A stretch of 64,000 nt of DNA, from NCBI RefSeq assembly GCF_000407505.1, contig NZ_ASWE01000001.1:95324-159323 (forward strand). Direction: 5' to 3'. Below are positions 26,777 to 36,418 of this stretch, piece by piece (within the stretch, counting starts at the first letter, position 1; each line of letters starts with the position of its first letter). Source of the DNA: Enterococcus phoeniculicola ATCC BAA-412. GTDB taxonomy: Bacteria > Bacillota > Bacilli > Lactobacillales > Enterococcaceae. The notes beneath the pieces were generated by a model. It did no database searches. It was not told the origin of the DNA and worked only from the letters and a program-made list of their open reading frames with translations. Both the position numbers and the translations under genes were made by a program.

Positions 26777-27636
26777 AAAAAGGGATGAATGTTTGGTCTT
26801 TGCCAGCAAACCTCTCGTTAAGAGAACAATTTCGCCTAACGAAAGAGGCAGGATTTGACACCATCGAATTAAATGTAAGTGAAGAAAAAACCAAGACGAA
26901 TATGGTGAGTAACGAATTAGGACTGAATGAAACACTGGATTTATTAGTAACTGCGACAGAGAGGGAGTTAGAGCAGATAAAAAAATTAAGTGAAGAATTT
27001 GAGCTGCCAATTTCCAGTCTTTCCACTTCACTACATTGGAGTTATCCTCTGACCTCAGAGGATGAGGAAACTCAAAAAAAAGGCAGGTGGATTGTCGAGC
27101 GGATGATTGATATTTGCCGATATTTAGGCGGAGACACTGTATTGATTGTTCCTGGGTTGGTAACTGAGAGTCAAGACTATGAAATCTGTTATGAACGGGC
27201 AAAGCAAGCATTTATCCACCTTTCTAAACGAGCTGAGGCACAAAAAATTGTTATTGGTGTTGAGAATGTTTGGAATAAATTTTTATTGAGTCCCTTGGAG
27301 TTTCGACAATTTTTAGATGAAATAAATAGTCCTTATGTAGGTGCTTATTTTGATGTGGGAAATGTCTTACAATTTGGCTTTCCTGAGCAATGGATACAAA
27401 TACTTGCTCATCGAATTGTGAAAGTTCATGTCAAAGATTTTAAAAGAGATATTGGGAATATCTATGGGTTCACAAACTTACTTTTGGGAGACGTCAACTG
27501 GGCTCGTGTGATGAATGCTTTAAGAAAAGTTGGGTATACGGGGCCGCTTACGTGTGAGTTAGCTCCTTATTCTGAGTGTGGGGAACAATTAGCAGAGGAT
27601 ACAAGTGCAGCATTGAGTCATATTTTTAAATTATAA
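26773..27636 (+). CDS. Sugar phosphate isomerase/epimerase (xylose isomerase-like TIM barrel)
   Basis: A 287-residue TIM barrel of the AP-endonuclease-2/IolE-IolI family. Metal-ligand motifs are visible: GVENVWNKF (Glu), YFDVGN (Asp), VHVKDFKR (His-Asp) and CELAPY (Glu). Such enzymes epimerise or isomerise keto-sugars or inosose intermediates made by Gfo/Idh/MocA dehydrogenases, which fits its place between two of them. The ATG overlaps the previous stop (ATGA) and has GAGGAGG upstream. Confidence 0.88.
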   Translation: MKKGMNVWSLPANLSLREQFRLTKEAGFDTIELNVSEEKTKTNMVSNELGLNETLDLLVTATERELEQIKKLSEEFELPISSLSTSLHWSYPLTSEDEETQKKGRWIVERMIDICRYLGGDTVLIVPGLVTESQDYEICYERAKQAFIHLSKRAEAQKIVIGVENVWNKFLLSPLEFRQFLDEINSPYVGAYFDVGNVLQFGFPEQWIQILAHRIVKVHVKDFKRDIGNIYGFTNLLLGDVNWARVMNALRKVGYTGPLTCELAPYSECGEQLAEDTSAALSHIFKL

Positions 27637-27651
27637 ACTGGAGGGAAGAAT

Positions 27652-28677
27652 ATGTTAAAAGTTGGTTTAATCGGTTTAGGATATATGGGAAGCGCTCATG
27701 TTAGTCAGTATATGCGTTTAATGAAAGAAGGATTCCCAATCAAACTTGTTGCCATTTGTGATGTGAATGAAGAGAAGAAAATGGGCAAGCTGACACAAGG
27801 AAATATAGATATTAGTGACAAATCCATTGATTTTTCTCAATTCCATTTTTACACAAAAATGGAAGAAATGTTGGAAAAAGAAGAGTTAGATTATGTAGAT
27901 ATTTGTCTACCTACGTATCTGCATGCACCTTATGCAATACAAGCAATGGAAAAAGGACTACATGTTTTTTGTGAAAAACCGATGGCAATTTCTACAGAGG
28001 CTTGTCAGGAAATGATTGATGCCAGCGAAAAATATAATCGCTCATTGATGATTGGACAAACATTACGCTTTTTCCCTTCCTATCTGTATGTGAAAGAAAC
28101 CATTGAAAGTGGTCGCTATGGGAAATGTACTGAAGCAAATCTTTTTCGTGGGGGAGAGACGCCTAAATGGTCATGGGAAAATTGGCTTTTAACGAAAGAA
28201 AAATCTGGAGGGTGTTTATTAGACCAGCATATTCACGATGTAGATACAATTAACTGGTTATTTGGTTCACCAAAACAAGTTCAAACTGCAGGAAAGACGG
28301 TATTTGAAGGAAGTGGCTATGACATAGTTTCAACGAATTATTTATTTGATGATAAGGTAGTGAATGCACAGGACAACTGGACATTCAATAGTCCGCAGTT
28401 TCGTTTTGAAATGCGCTTTCGGTTTGTTTTTGAAAAAGGCGCAATTATCTTAGAAAATGGGACTCTTACAGACTATCCATTTGGCGAAGAGGCCTTTACG
28501 CCAGCTATTGATCCAGAAAATGGTTATTATTTGGAAATTAAATATTTCGCAGAATGTGTTTTGGAAGGAACGAATCCAAATGAACGAGTTCCTGTACAGA
28601 GCACGAAAGAAACAATTCGGATAGCAGAAGCAGAGGTACAATCGGCAGATACCTCGAAACCTGTGAGACTTTCATAA
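27652..28677 (+). CDS. Gfo/Idh/MocA family oxidoreductase (4)
   Basis: 341 residues: VGLIGLGYMGSAH, ICLPTYLHAPYA, catalytic lysine in FCEKPMAIS and SGGCLLDQHIHDVDTINWLFG with the family's Asp/His pair. It belongs to a different subgroup from the two mirror-image paralogues and resembles inositol 2-dehydrogenase-like enzymes. GGAGGG precedes the ATG. It is followed after 16 bases by the sugar-binding lipoprotein gene. Confidence 0.9.
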   Translation: MLKVGLIGLGYMGSAHVSQYMRLMKEGFPIKLVAICDVNEEKKMGKLTQGNIDISDKSIDFSQFHFYTKMEEMLEKEELDYVDICLPTYLHAPYAIQAMEKGLHVFCEKPMAISTEACQEMIDASEKYNRSLMIGQTLRFFPSYLYVKETIESGRYGKCTEANLFRGGETPKWSWENWLLTKEKSGGCLLDQHIHDVDTINWLFGSPKQVQTAGKTVFEGSGYDIVSTNYLFDDKVVNAQDNWTFNSPQFRFEMRFRFVFEKGAIILENGTLTDYPFGEEAFTPAIDPENGYYLEIKYFAECVLEGTNPNERVPVQSTKETIRIAEAEVQSADTSKPVRLS

Positions 28678-28693
28678 AAAGGGGAGATTCAGC

Positions 28694-29935
28694 ATGAAAA
28701 AAAGGGTGATGAGTTTCATACTGTTGCTTAGTTTAGTAGCCATGGGCGCTTGTTCATCTGGAGAGACGAGTAAACAAGAGAATGTAAAAGACACAACCAT
28801 TCGCTACGGTTTATGGGATAAAGCACAAGCACCAGTGTACGAAGAGCTTGCCAAAAAGTTTGAGAAAGAATCAGGTATTAAGGTAGAGTTTGAAATTACT
28901 CCATGGGCTCAATATTGGACGAAGCTGGAGACCGCAGTTACCGGGCAAAATGCACCGGATGTATTTTGGATGAATATTCCGAGAATTACCGACTATATTG
29001 ATAATGGCGTTGTTGAACCGTTGTCTGATGTCTCGTTTGATAAGGAAAAAATCCCTGTTCAATATTTGGATGCTTATAGTCGAGAGGGAGAACTTTATGG
29101 TGTACCAAAGGATTTTGATTCATCTGCTCTCTGGTATAACAAAAAATTATTTGATGAAGCGGGTGTCGCTTATCCAGATGAGACATGGACATGGGACACA
29201 TGGAAAGCGGCTGCAAAAAAATTGACGAATGCTGATAAAGGGGTTTACGGTATGGCAGTTCCTCCTTCATGGCAAGGGGGATATTATGAAATGATTTATG
29301 AAAATGAGGGCAATCCATTTTCTGATGATGGGAAAAAATCAGGGTTTGATAATCCAGCAACAATTGAAGGTCTGGATTTTTGGTACAGCTTTGTTCGAGA
29401 AGGCTCTGGGACTCCGATAGAATTGATTACTAACACGAATCAGTCAGAGCTGCTACTTTCTGATAAAGTAGCAATGGGGATAGATGGTTCATGGTCTGTT
29501 CCTGTTATATTTGGTGATGAGTATGGCAAGAAAGGAATTGATGTTGCCCCTATTCCAAAAGGGAAAAAACGGGTAACTACTTCTAACTCGTTGGCAAATG
29601 TAGTGTATAAGGGATCAAAAAATAAAGAAGCGGCCAAAAAATGGATTGCTTATTTAACGACAGAGGAATCAATGAAATACGTGGCGGAATCAGGGGTGAC
29701 AATCCCTGTTTATGATGGCTCACAAGATGCGTGGGTGCAGTCTTATCCAGATAAAAATCTTCAGGTTTTCGTTGATGCAAGAGAGTATGCAGTGCCACTT
29801 CCTAATTACAAAAACTCCGCAGCTGCCATAGCGATTGAACAAGATGAAGTAAACAAGATTTGGACGGGAGAAATCGATACAAAAACAGGTGCAGAAGCGA
29901 TTGCTAAAAAAGCAAATGAACTTTTAGCACAATAG
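28694..29935 (+). CDS. Sugar ABC transporter substrate-binding lipoprotein
   Basis: A 413-residue extracellular receptor of the CUT1 family. The signal peptide ends in the lipobox LVAMGAC with C20 for lipidation. The mature part starts with a solute-binding fold (IRYGLWDKAQAPVYEELAKKF) and has typical GTPIELITNTNQSELLLSDKVAMGIDGSW segments. Together with the two permeases downstream it makes an importer. No ATPase gene is present, so it probably uses a shared MsmK-type ATPase. The sugar is unknown. Confidence 0.92.
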   Translation: MKKRVMSFILLLSLVAMGACSSGETSKQENVKDTTIRYGLWDKAQAPVYEELAKKFEKESGIKVEFEITPWAQYWTKLETAVTGQNAPDVFWMNIPRITDYIDNGVVEPLSDVSFDKEKIPVQYLDAYSREGELYGVPKDFDSSALWYNKKLFDEAGVAYPDETWTWDTWKAAAKKLTNADKGVYGMAVPPSWQGGYYEMIYENEGNPFSDDGKKSGFDNPATIEGLDFWYSFVREGSGTPIELITNTNQSELLLSDKVAMGIDGSWSVPVIFGDEYGKKGIDVAPIPKGKKRVTTSNSLANVVYKGSKNKEAAKKWIAYLTTEESMKYVAESGVTIPVYDGSQDAWVQSYPDKNLQVFVDAREYAVPLPNYKNSAAAIAIEQDEVNKIWTGEIDTKTGAEAIAKKANELLAQ

Positions 29936-29952
29936 AAAAGGTGGAATTGGAG

Positions 29953-30897
29953 ATGGAAAGCAGGAAAAAATTTATATCAAAAATGACCATCCCCGACAAA
30001 CGGAAATTTCTTAAACGCTATAAAAAAGAAGAGGTTTTAACAGCGGGGTTATTTATAACCCCACTGTTTGTCGGAATAATTATTTTCTATTTTATCCCAT
30101 TAATTCAAAGTGTTTTCTACTCGTTTACTGAATGGGGAATGTTTGGGGGATATAAATTTGTTGGCTTGAAAAATTATCAGCAGCTCTTTCAAGATAAAGA
30201 ATTAATCGGGGCGTTGAAAAATACGTTTACCTATGCATTTTTTACCGTTCCTTGCGGGATGGTTATTGCTATTTTCATCGCTGTTTTGCTGAACTCAAAA
30301 ATTAAGGGAAAAGGCGTGTATCGGGTGATTTATTTTTTGCCAGCTGTGACGATGACTTCGGCTGTAGCGATGATTTGGAAGTGGATGTTTAACTCAGAAT
30401 ATGGAATTTTAAATCAGTTTTTAGCTAGTCTAGGAATTACAGGACCAAACTGGCTGACTGATCCTAAGTGGGCGATGACTGCGTTGGTTATTGTTGGGAT
30501 TTGGAGTTCTTTGGGGACGTCCATTGTCATCTACTTAGCAGGATTGCAAGGAATATCCTCTAATTTTTATGAAGCTGCAGAAATGGACGGTGCAGGGCCG
30601 ATTAAAAAATTTTTTAGCATCACCGTTCCTTTGTTGACACCGACTATGTTTTTCACGTTAATTACTTCAATCATTGGGGCACTACAAATTTATGACCTTA
30701 TCTTCTTAATGTATTCTGAAACGAATCCGGCACTAAAAAGTGTTCAGTCTGTGTCATATTTGTTTTATCGTAATGCATTTGTTTTCAATAATAAAGGATA
30801 CGGGGCTGCGATTGTCGTTATCCTTTTGGTCATCACTTTACTTATTACGGTCATTAATTTTGTCTTACAGAAAAAGTGGGTACATTACTCAAGTTAG
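29953..30897 (+). CDS. Sugar ABC transporter permease (UgpA/MalF type)
   Basis: About 314 residues with six predicted membrane helices starting near residue 34 (AGLFITPLFVGIIIFYF). The EAA loop is visible as FYEAAEMDGAGPIKKFFSITVPLLTP. An upstream GTG at 29941 overlaps the GGTGG binding site. The ATG at 29953, eight bases after AAAGGTGG, is preferred. It pairs with the next permease. Confidence 0.93.
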   Translation: MESRKKFISKMTIPDKRKFLKRYKKEEVLTAGLFITPLFVGIIIFYFIPLIQSVFYSFTEWGMFGGYKFVGLKNYQQLFQDKELIGALKNTFTYAFFTVPCGMVIAIFIAVLLNSKIKGKGVYRVIYFLPAVTMTSAVAMIWKWMFNSEYGILNQFLASLGITGPNWLTDPKWAMTALVIVGIWSSLGTSIVIYLAGLQGISSNFYEAAEMDGAGPIKKFFSITVPLLTPTMFFTLITSIIGALQIYDLIFLMYSETNPALKSVQSVSYLFYRNAFVFNNKGYGAAIVVILLVITLLITVINFVLQKKWVHYSS

Positions 30898-30909
30898 GAG
30901 AACAGAGAA

Positions 30910-31731
30910 ATGAAAACAAAAAAAGCGGGGAAAGCAGTCGTTCATTTATTGTTGATTTTTGGTTCATTTACGATGATTTTTCCTTTTGTCTGGATGTTTT
31001 TAACCGCCTTAAAAACAAAAACTGAATCTATTCAAATCCCGCCCAAGATTTTTCCAGAAGTCTGGCATTGGGAGAACTTTATACGTATTTTTGATATTTT
31101 TCCTTTTGGAAATTTCTATATCAATACGATTTTATCAACAATTGCTATTACGGTAGGACAAGTATTTTTTTGCGCACTTGCGGCATACGCATTTGCTCGC
31201 TTAGAATTTCCATTTAAAAACCTTTTGTTCATCCTTCTGCTGTCGATATTAATGGTTCCAGGTCAGATATTTCTTATTCCACAATATTTAATTATTCAAA
31301 AATTAGGATTATTAAATAGTTTACCAGCATTATTTTTACCCGGATTATTTTCAGCGTTTGGGACTTTTTTATTACGCCAGTTCTTCATGACCATTCCAAA
31401 AGAAATTGAAGAAGCAGCAGTGATTGATGGTTGTTCAAGGATTCGTATCTTTTTCACTATTATTCTGCCTCTCTCAAAATCAGCTTTGATTTCTCTTTCT
31501 ATTTTTACGTTGCTTTTTGGCTGGAATTCACTCTTATGGCCATTAATCGTGAATACCTCAACCACGAAAATGACGTTATCTGCTGGAATGGCTTCGTTAA
31601 GCGGACAGTATGGAACAGATTATCCACTAGTTATGGCAGGCTCACTACTAGCTTGTATTCCGCTTATTATCATCTTTTTAATTTTTCAGAAACAATTTAT
31701 TGAAGGAATTGCATTATCAGGAGGAAAATAA
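30910..31731 (+). CDS. Sugar ABC transporter permease (UgpE/MalG type)
   Basis: 273 residues, six membrane helices and the EAA loop IEEAAVIDGCSRIRIFFTIILPLSKSA. It is the last gene of the operon that starts at 25332. TAGGAG precedes the ATG. No strong terminator follows directly, but a new promoter lies 28-56 bases after the stop. Confidence 0.93.
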   Translation: MKTKKAGKAVVHLLLIFGSFTMIFPFVWMFLTALKTKTESIQIPPKIFPEVWHWENFIRIFDIFPFGNFYINTILSTIAITVGQVFFCALAAYAFARLEFPFKNLLFILLLSILMVPGQIFLIPQYLIIQKLGLLNSLPALFLPGLFSAFGTFLLRQFFMTIPKEIEEAAVIDGCSRIRIFFTIILPLSKSALISLSIFTLLFGWNSLLWPLIVNTSTTKMTLSAGMASLSGQYGTDYPLVMAGSLLACIPLIIIFLIFQKQFIEGIALSGGK

Positions 31732-31758
31732 AAAATTTCTCATCTCTCTTTCAAATGG

Positions 31759-31787
31759 CTGACGGCATCTATTGAAAGCGCTATAAT
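31759..31787 (+). promoter_or_regulatory. Promoter with overlapping cre-like site, upstream of the dehydratase
   Basis: CTGACG (31759-31764), 17 bases, perfect TATAAT (31782-31787). TTGAAAGCGCTATAA (31772-31786) fits the cre consensus with one mismatch and overlaps the -10, so CcpA repression is plausible. Confidence 0.65.
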
Positions 31788-31836
31788 TACTGTGAGTAAA
31801 CGGATGAACTGAAAAAAAGAAGTGGAGGTTAGCGAG

Positions 31837-32808
31837 ATGGAACCCCTTTTAGATAATTTACAGGAAAAGAGGATGAAAGAGACGTATCACCGGTTGAAGC
31901 CTGTCGTTATTCATACCCCTTTGATGCCCAGTAATACCATGAATGCCTTAGTTGATGGCGAAGTCTACTTAAAGCTGGAGAATCTTCAGAGAACAGGAGC
32001 ATTTAAGTTTCGAGGCGCCTACAACAAATTAGCGCAATTAACAACAAAACAAAGAGCTTGTGGTGTAATTGCTTGCTCTGCGGGGAATCATGCCCAAGGA
32101 GTGGCACTTGCCGCGTCTATTTTACAAATAAAAGCACGGATATTTATGCCGGTTACAGCTCCTTTGACTAAAATTGAGGCGACGAAAGCTTATGGGGCTG
32201 AAGTGGTATTAGCTGGAGAGACATTTGATGAAACAAAAGAGTTAACTATTTCAGAGGCACAAACCTCAGGAGAAGTTTTTGTTTCGCCCTTTGATGACGA
32301 ATCAATTATTTATGGGCAAGGAACGATTGGAATAGAAATTTTTGAAGATTTAGCCGATGTAGATAATATTATTGTCCCAATTGGCGGAGGCGGACTTATT
32401 GCTGGAATTGCGCTGGCAATAAAGCAGCTCAACCCAGGGGTAAAGATTATTGGTGTTCAGTCCTATCAAGTGCATGGGATGATTCGTTCTATCTGGTCAC
32501 ATCGACTTATTGAAAATAGAACCTCACGGACCTTGGCAGATGGCTGCGATGTAGCCTTGGCAGGCGCGCTGACCTATGATCTTTTGAAAGATCGAATTGA
32601 TGAAACCATATTAGTAGAAGAAAAAGAAATTGAAGAGGCGATTTTCTTTTTAGCGCTGAAAGAAAAAGTGGTGGCAGAAGGGGCTGGTGCATTGAGTACA
32701 GCAGCGATTTTAAGTGGTAGAGTGAATCATTTAATGAAAGGAAAGAAAACTGTTGCTGTCGTTTCAGGCGGGAATATAGATTTTACAGTCTTTAAAGAAT
32801 TTTTATAA
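31837..32808 (+). CDS. Threonine/serine ammonia-lyase (catabolic type)
   Basis: A PLP enzyme of 323 residues that deaminates threonine to 2-oxobutyrate, or serine to pyruvate. The PLP lysine motif is AFKFRGAYNKL, the phosphate loop GGGGLIAGIA and the C-terminal VVSGGN. There is no ACT regulatory domain, so it is the short, TdcB-like form and not the biosynthetic IlvA. An in-frame GTG at 31822 is part of the GTGGAGG binding site. The ATG at 31837 lies eight bases later. A promoter with a cre-like site precedes it. Confidence 0.92.
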   Translation: MEPLLDNLQEKRMKETYHRLKPVVIHTPLMPSNTMNALVDGEVYLKLENLQRTGAFKFRGAYNKLAQLTTKQRACGVIACSAGNHAQGVALAASILQIKARIFMPVTAPLTKIEATKAYGAEVVLAGETFDETKELTISEAQTSGEVFVSPFDDESIIYGQGTIGIEIFEDLADVDNIIVPIGGGGLIAGIALAIKQLNPGVKIIGVQSYQVHGMIRSIWSHRLIENRTSRTLADGCDVALAGALTYDLLKDRIDETILVEEKEIEEAIFFLALKEKVVAEGAGALSTAAILSGRVNHLMKGKKTVAVVSGGNIDFTVFKEFL

Positions 32809-32864
32809 TGTGAATAAGCTGATTCTTACAGAAGGAACTAGGTTCATTCATGTAAAGCTTAGGC

Positions 32865-32907
32865 AAAAAAAGAAGGAGTCCAATGGAATAAAGGCTTCTT
32901 CTTTTTT
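32865..32907 (+). terminator. Intrinsic terminator of the dehydratase gene
   Basis: Stem AAAAAAGAAGGAG with CTTCTTCTTTTTT (one G-T pair), ending in a T-run. Confidence 0.82.
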
Positions 32908-32959
32908 CTATACATAATGATTTTTAAACACCAATGACTTCGAGTATAATGGAGGCGAG

Positions 32960-33685
32960 GTGAGTATCGTGGAAAAAATAGGCATGAAGGAAGCAGCCGA
33001 AAGAATCAAAAAAGCACAAAAAATCACTTTCTTAACGGGGGCAGGTGTGTCCACTCCTTCTGGTATCCCGGATTATCGTTCCTTAAAAGGAATCTATCAA
33101 GGGCATGAACAACCTGAGTATTTGTTGAGTCACGAAGCAATGGTTCAGGAACCAGAGAAATTTTATCAATTTGTACAACAGCTATATCATCCTGACGCGC
33201 AGCCTAATGTTATACACAAAGTAATCGCTGGATTGGAGAAAGAAAAAGCGGTTTGGCTTGTCACGCAGAACATTGATGGACTTCATGAGAAAGCTGGAAG
33301 TAAAAATAGAATTAATTTCCATGGCAGCTTGTATTCATGTAGCTGTCGTAAATGCGGATGTCCGGTTCCATGGACTTCTTATGTGGTCAGTGACCGTCAC
33401 GAAGACTGTGGTGGGCAAATCCGACCAAATATTGTATTATATGGGGAAGGATTTCAAGAAAAAGTCTTGGAGGATGCCGTTTCAGCCGTGGAACAAGCAG
33501 AAACAATCGTCATTGTTGGAACGAGTTTTCAAGTTCATCCATTTTGCGATTTATTAGCATATAAACAGCCTCAGGCAGAAATCATCGTAGTTAATCAAAC
33601 GCCCATTTCGCTCTTTGAACCGTATGCGTTTGTTGAAGCAGATGGAGTGAATGTTTTTCAACAAATAGAAGAAATAAAGGAGTAA
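32960..33685 (+). CDS. NAD-dependent protein deacylase (sirtuin)
   Basis: A 241-residue Sir2-family enzyme. NAD-binding motif [27 protein letters not shown], catalytic histidine in NFHGSLYS, a zinc site of the C..C..C..C kind (CSCRKC and later [15 protein letters not shown]) and GTSFQVHPF are visible. GTG at 32960 follows GGAGG; a second GTG at 32969 is also well placed. It is the first gene of an operon with the acetyltransferase-mutase fusion and a NiaR-type niacin repressor, which ties it to NAD supply. A TATAAT lies at 32945-32950. Confidence 0.93.
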   Translation: MSIVEKIGMKEAAERIKKAQKITFLTGAGVSTPSGIPDYRSLKGIYQGHEQPEYLLSHEAMVQEPEKFYQFVQQLYHPDAQPNVIHKVIAGLEKEKAVWLVTQNIDGLHEKAGSKNRINFHGSLYSCSCRKCGCPVPWTSYVVSDRHEDCGGQIRPNIVLYGEGFQEKVLEDAVSAVEQAETIVIVGTSFQVHPFCDLLAYKQPQAEIIVVNQTPISLFEPYAFVEADGVNVFQQIEEIKE

Positions 33686-33689
33686 TCAA

Positions 33690-34544
33690 ATGACTGAATA
33701 TCGAAGTGAAAAAGAAAAAATGATTGCAGGAGAACTTTATTTTTCTGCTGATCCTGAATTAATTGCAAACCGTAAATTTGCGCGTGAACAAATGGCGCTG
33801 ATAAATAAGGAACAGCTCAAGGATATACGAAGTCAGCTTTTAAAAGAGACACTAGGAACCACAGGGGAGCACATCTATATTGAGCCTACGTTTAGTTTTG
33901 ACTATGGCTTTAATATCCATGTTGGTGAAAATTTTTATGCGAACTTTAATTGCACCTTTTTGGATGTATGTCCCATCCTTATCGGTGATAATTGTATGTT
34001 TGGACCAAATGTTCAATTGTATACAGCCACCCATCCGTTACATCCTGTAAAAAGAAATAGCGGCTTAGAAAATGGAAAGCCGATAAAAATAGGCGATAAT
34101 GTCTGGATAGGTGGAGGAGCCATTCTAGCGCCAGGGGTAACTTTGGGTGATAATGTTGTTGTGGGAGCAGGAGCGGTAGTGACAAAATCATTTCCTGATA
34201 ATGTGGTTGTTGGAGGAAATCCTGCACGAATAATTAAAGAAATTGAGTTAGAAGAAACCGTAGATGCACTAACGAAACAACGTCAGACGATTGATGCAAT
34301 TGATAGCCAGCTAGTTCAACTGTTGGAAAAACGGATGTCTGCTGTTTCAAAAATAGCGGAGATTAAGGAAACGAGTAACAAACAAGTCTTAGATGCTACA
34401 CGTGAACAGCAAGTAATCGAACGGGTTTCAAATAAAGTAGAAGAGCCGAAGTATAAAAAAACAATAGCAGAAACATTCAAAGATATTATGAAACATTCTC
34501 GTACGTATCAGCAAAGTCAATTAGACAAGGGGGACACGGAGTGA
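33690..34544 (+). CDS. Fusion: sugar O-acetyltransferase (LbH fold) with chorismate mutase type II domain
   Basis: 284 residues. About 1-185 form a maltose/galactoside acetyltransferase: Maa domain ([18 protein letters not shown]), then left-handed helix hexapeptides ([21 protein letters not shown]), catalytic His in TATHPLHP and NPARIIKEI at the end. About 190-275 form an AroQ-type chorismate mutase ([32 protein letters not shown]). The two activities have no obvious pathway link, and I see no stop or frameshift between them. The 3' end overlaps the NiaR gene by four bases (GTGA). Confidence 0.88.
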   Translation: MTEYRSEKEKMIAGELYFSADPELIANRKFAREQMALINKEQLKDIRSQLLKETLGTTGEHIYIEPTFSFDYGFNIHVGENFYANFNCTFLDVCPILIGDNCMFGPNVQLYTATHPLHPVKRNSGLENGKPIKIGDNVWIGGGAILAPGVTLGDNVVVGAGAVVTKSFPDNVVVGGNPARIIKEIELEETVDALTKQRQTIDAIDSQLVQLLEKRMSAVSKIAEIKETSNKQVLDATREQQVIERVSNKVEEPKYKKTIAETFKDIMKHSRTYQQSQLDKGDTE

Positions 34545-35065
34545 TTGAAGGAAGTGCGCGCCGCAGTGAGATTATTCGTCAATTGTCAGTCAGTGAAAAG
34601 CCAATTAGTGCAAGTAATTTTGCAAAGCAATTTGGTGTAAGCCGACAAATTGTTGTGGGAGATATTGCTCTTATGCGTGCAAGTGGAGAAGAAATTATTG
34701 CCACTGCACGAGGATATTTGCTGGAAGAATCAAAGAGCAAAGAAGGTTTGCTTAGTAAAATTGCCGTTCAGCATGGACCAGAGGGTACGAGAAAAGAGTT
34801 GGAATTAATTGTACAGCACGGCGGAGAAATTGTTGATGTCATTGTGGACCATCCTATTTACGGAGAATTAGTCGGAGGACTTCACCTGAAAACATCAAAG
34901 GATATTGATGCCTTTATAAAGACCTATGAAGGAAGTCAGGTGGCTTTACTTTCACAGCTGACAGGTGGCATTCATTTGCACACCATTCGCTATGAGAAAG
35001 AAACGCAGCTAGAAGAAATAAAACAGGCATTGCTAGAAGCAGGAATTTTATACCAATCAGAATAA
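34541..35065 (+). CDS. niaR: Niacin-responsive transcriptional repressor (NiaR/YrxA type)
   Basis: A 174-residue repressor. The N-terminal HTH_11 winged helix ([34 protein letters not shown]) is followed by the 3H domain with its conserved histidines ([33 protein letters not shown]). This family represses niacin uptake and NAD synthesis genes when nicotinic acid is bound. GTG start with AAGGGGG upstream, overlapping the previous stop. It would link the operon, including the NAD-consuming sirtuin, to NAD status. Confidence 0.9.
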   Translation: MIEGSARRSEIIRQLSVSEKPISASNFAKQFGVSRQIVVGDIALMRASGEEIIATARGYLLEESKSKEGLLSKIAVQHGPEGTRKELELIVQHGGEIVDVIVDHPIYGELVGGLHLKTSKDIDAFIKTYEGSQVALLSQLTGGIHLHTIRYEKETQLEEIKQALLEAGILYQSE

Positions 35066-35151
35066 AAAAGAACGTGTCATTTCTAATAGAGAGTAGAGCG
35101 CCAAAATCTAGGGTTTTGGGCAGTTACTTTCATTAGATAGACACGTTTTTT
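35064..35151. terminator. Bidirectional terminator between niaR and def
   Basis: Outer stem AACGTGTC/GACACGTT with A- and T-runs at the ends, plus an inner hairpin around CCAAAA/TTTTGG. It serves two convergent genes. Confidence 0.82.
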
Positions 35152-35152
35152 C

Positions 35153-35716
35153 TTAATCAATCACCAAGACACCGTCTTTTAGTGCAAATGGATTTTCTTT
35201 ACTGATGTGATCATAGAACATGACACCATTTAAATGGTCAATTTCATGTTGAACAACAATCGCTTCATAGTTCTTTAAACGAATTTTTTGTTTATTTCCT
35301 TCACTATCATAGTAAGAAAGAGTGATTTTTGCGTGACGAACGACATAGCCTGGAACTTCTCGGTCAACGGAAAGACAGCCTTCCCCTTCCCCTAAGCAAG
35401 CATCTTGAACGGAATGACTTAAAATTTTAGGGTTGTACATAACGGCACTTAATATAGGTTCTTCATTTTCAGGATCACCACTTGGAACATGAACAGCGAT
35501 GATTCGTTTAGAAATATTTAATTGAGGTGCGGCTAAACCAACACCACCGCGTAAGTTCATTTCTTCAGACTTTACGGGATCTTGACTGTTTTTTAAAAAT
35601 TCCATCATCTCTTGTCCCAATGCCACCTCTTCAGGTGTTGGTGGAACAGGTACTTCTTGTGCTACTTCACGAAGGGTTGGATGTCCTTCACGAATGATAT
35701 CATCCATTGTAATCAT
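35153..35716 (-). CDS. def: Peptide deformylase
   Basis: Removes the N-formyl group from nascent proteins; metal-dependent. 187 residues with all three motifs: [15 protein letters not shown] (metal cysteine) and QHEIDHLNG (HExxH). The insert between motifs is of the Gram-positive type 2 class. The ATG lies 13 bases after AAAGGAG, which is a long spacing, but no better start exists. Confidence 0.96.
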   Translation of the reverse strand: MITMDDIIREGHPTLREVAQEVPVPPTPEEVALGQEMMEFLKNSQDPVKSEEMNLRGGVGLAAPQLNISKRIIAVHVPSGDPENEEPILSAVMYNPKILSHSVQDACLGEGEGCLSVDREVPGYVVRHAKITLSYYDSEGNKQKIRLKNYEAIVVQHEIDHLNGVMFYDHISKENPFALKDGVLVID

Positions 35717-35875
35717 CAGATTATAAATACTCCTTTCCAGTCGTCAATAAATAAAATAGCCTATATGTAAGTTGTTTATTGACTATGTGAAACTTTCTGC
35801 CTATCTAGTTTAACATAAATCAGAAAAAGTAGGGAAAAAATTGTTTGAAATCGCAAGAGAATGCGAAAAGATTTC

Positions 35876-35904
35876 TTGCAATTTTGCTTTATTTCGGGTA
35901 AAGT
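35876..35904 (+). promoter_or_regulatory. rpsO promoter
   Basis: TTGCAA (35876-35881), 17 bases, TAAAGT (35899-35904). Confidence 0.75.
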
Positions 35905-35909
35905 ATACC

Positions 35910-35999
35910 TGTGCGTAATGCACCGCCTGTCACTTGGTTGAGCGAATCACCAACGTTTTACTCAGTCGCAGGATGAATCTGAAGAAAGAGGTGAAAGAC
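35910..35999 (+). ncRNA. Ribosomal S15 autoregulatory leader
   Basis: The untranslated leader of rpsO (GCGTAATGCACCGCC, CACTTGGTTGAGCGAATCAC, TTTTACTCAGTCGCAGG and so on) looks like the S15 leader of Firmicutes. S15 binds such structures to repress its own translation. An open frame continues upstream from rpsO through this region, but it should not be translated. Confidence 0.6.
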
Positions 36000-36269
36000 A
36001 TGGCAATGTCAAAAGAACAAAAAAATCAAATTATTAGCGAATATGCACGTCACGAAGGAGATACTGGTTCACCAGAAGTACAAATCGCTGTACTTACTGC
36101 AGAAATCAATCACCTAAATGAACATGCTCGTTTCCACAAAAAAGACCACCATTCTTACCGTGGACTAATGAAAAAAGTTGGTCACCGTCGTAACTTGTTA
36201 GCTTACTTACGTAAAACTGACGTTCAACGTTACCGTGAACTAATCAAACGCTTAGAACTACGTCGTTAA
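36000..36269 (+). CDS. rpsO: 30S ribosomal protein S15
   Basis: 89 residues. The sequence [36 protein letters not shown] [17 protein letters not shown] and [12 protein letters not shown] is typical of S15, which nucleates assembly of the 30S platform. GAGGTG precedes the ATG at six bases. Its terminator and the pnp leader follow, the classic rpsO-pnp arrangement. Confidence 0.98.
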   Translation: MAMSKEQKNQIISEYARHEGDTGSPEVQIAVLTAEINHLNEHARFHKKDHHSYRGLMKKVGHRRNLLAYLRKTDVQRYRELIKRLELRR

Positions 36270-36278
36270 TTAAAATGG

Positions 36279-36312
36279 AAAAAGTGAGGTTCAAAGCGAA
36301 TCTCACTTTTTT
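36279..36312 (+). terminator. rpsO terminator
   Basis: AAAAAGTGAG (36279-36288) and CTCACTTTTTT (36302-36312) with a 13-base loop. Confidence 0.9.
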
Positions 36313-36418
36313 GTTATTGACTATCTAACAGACAGTCAAGGTGAGCAATCACGTAAAAATCAAGGTCAGAAGCACCTTACGCTTCAAAAAAACCGCCTAT
36401 GAAAAGTTTGTCGGGCTT

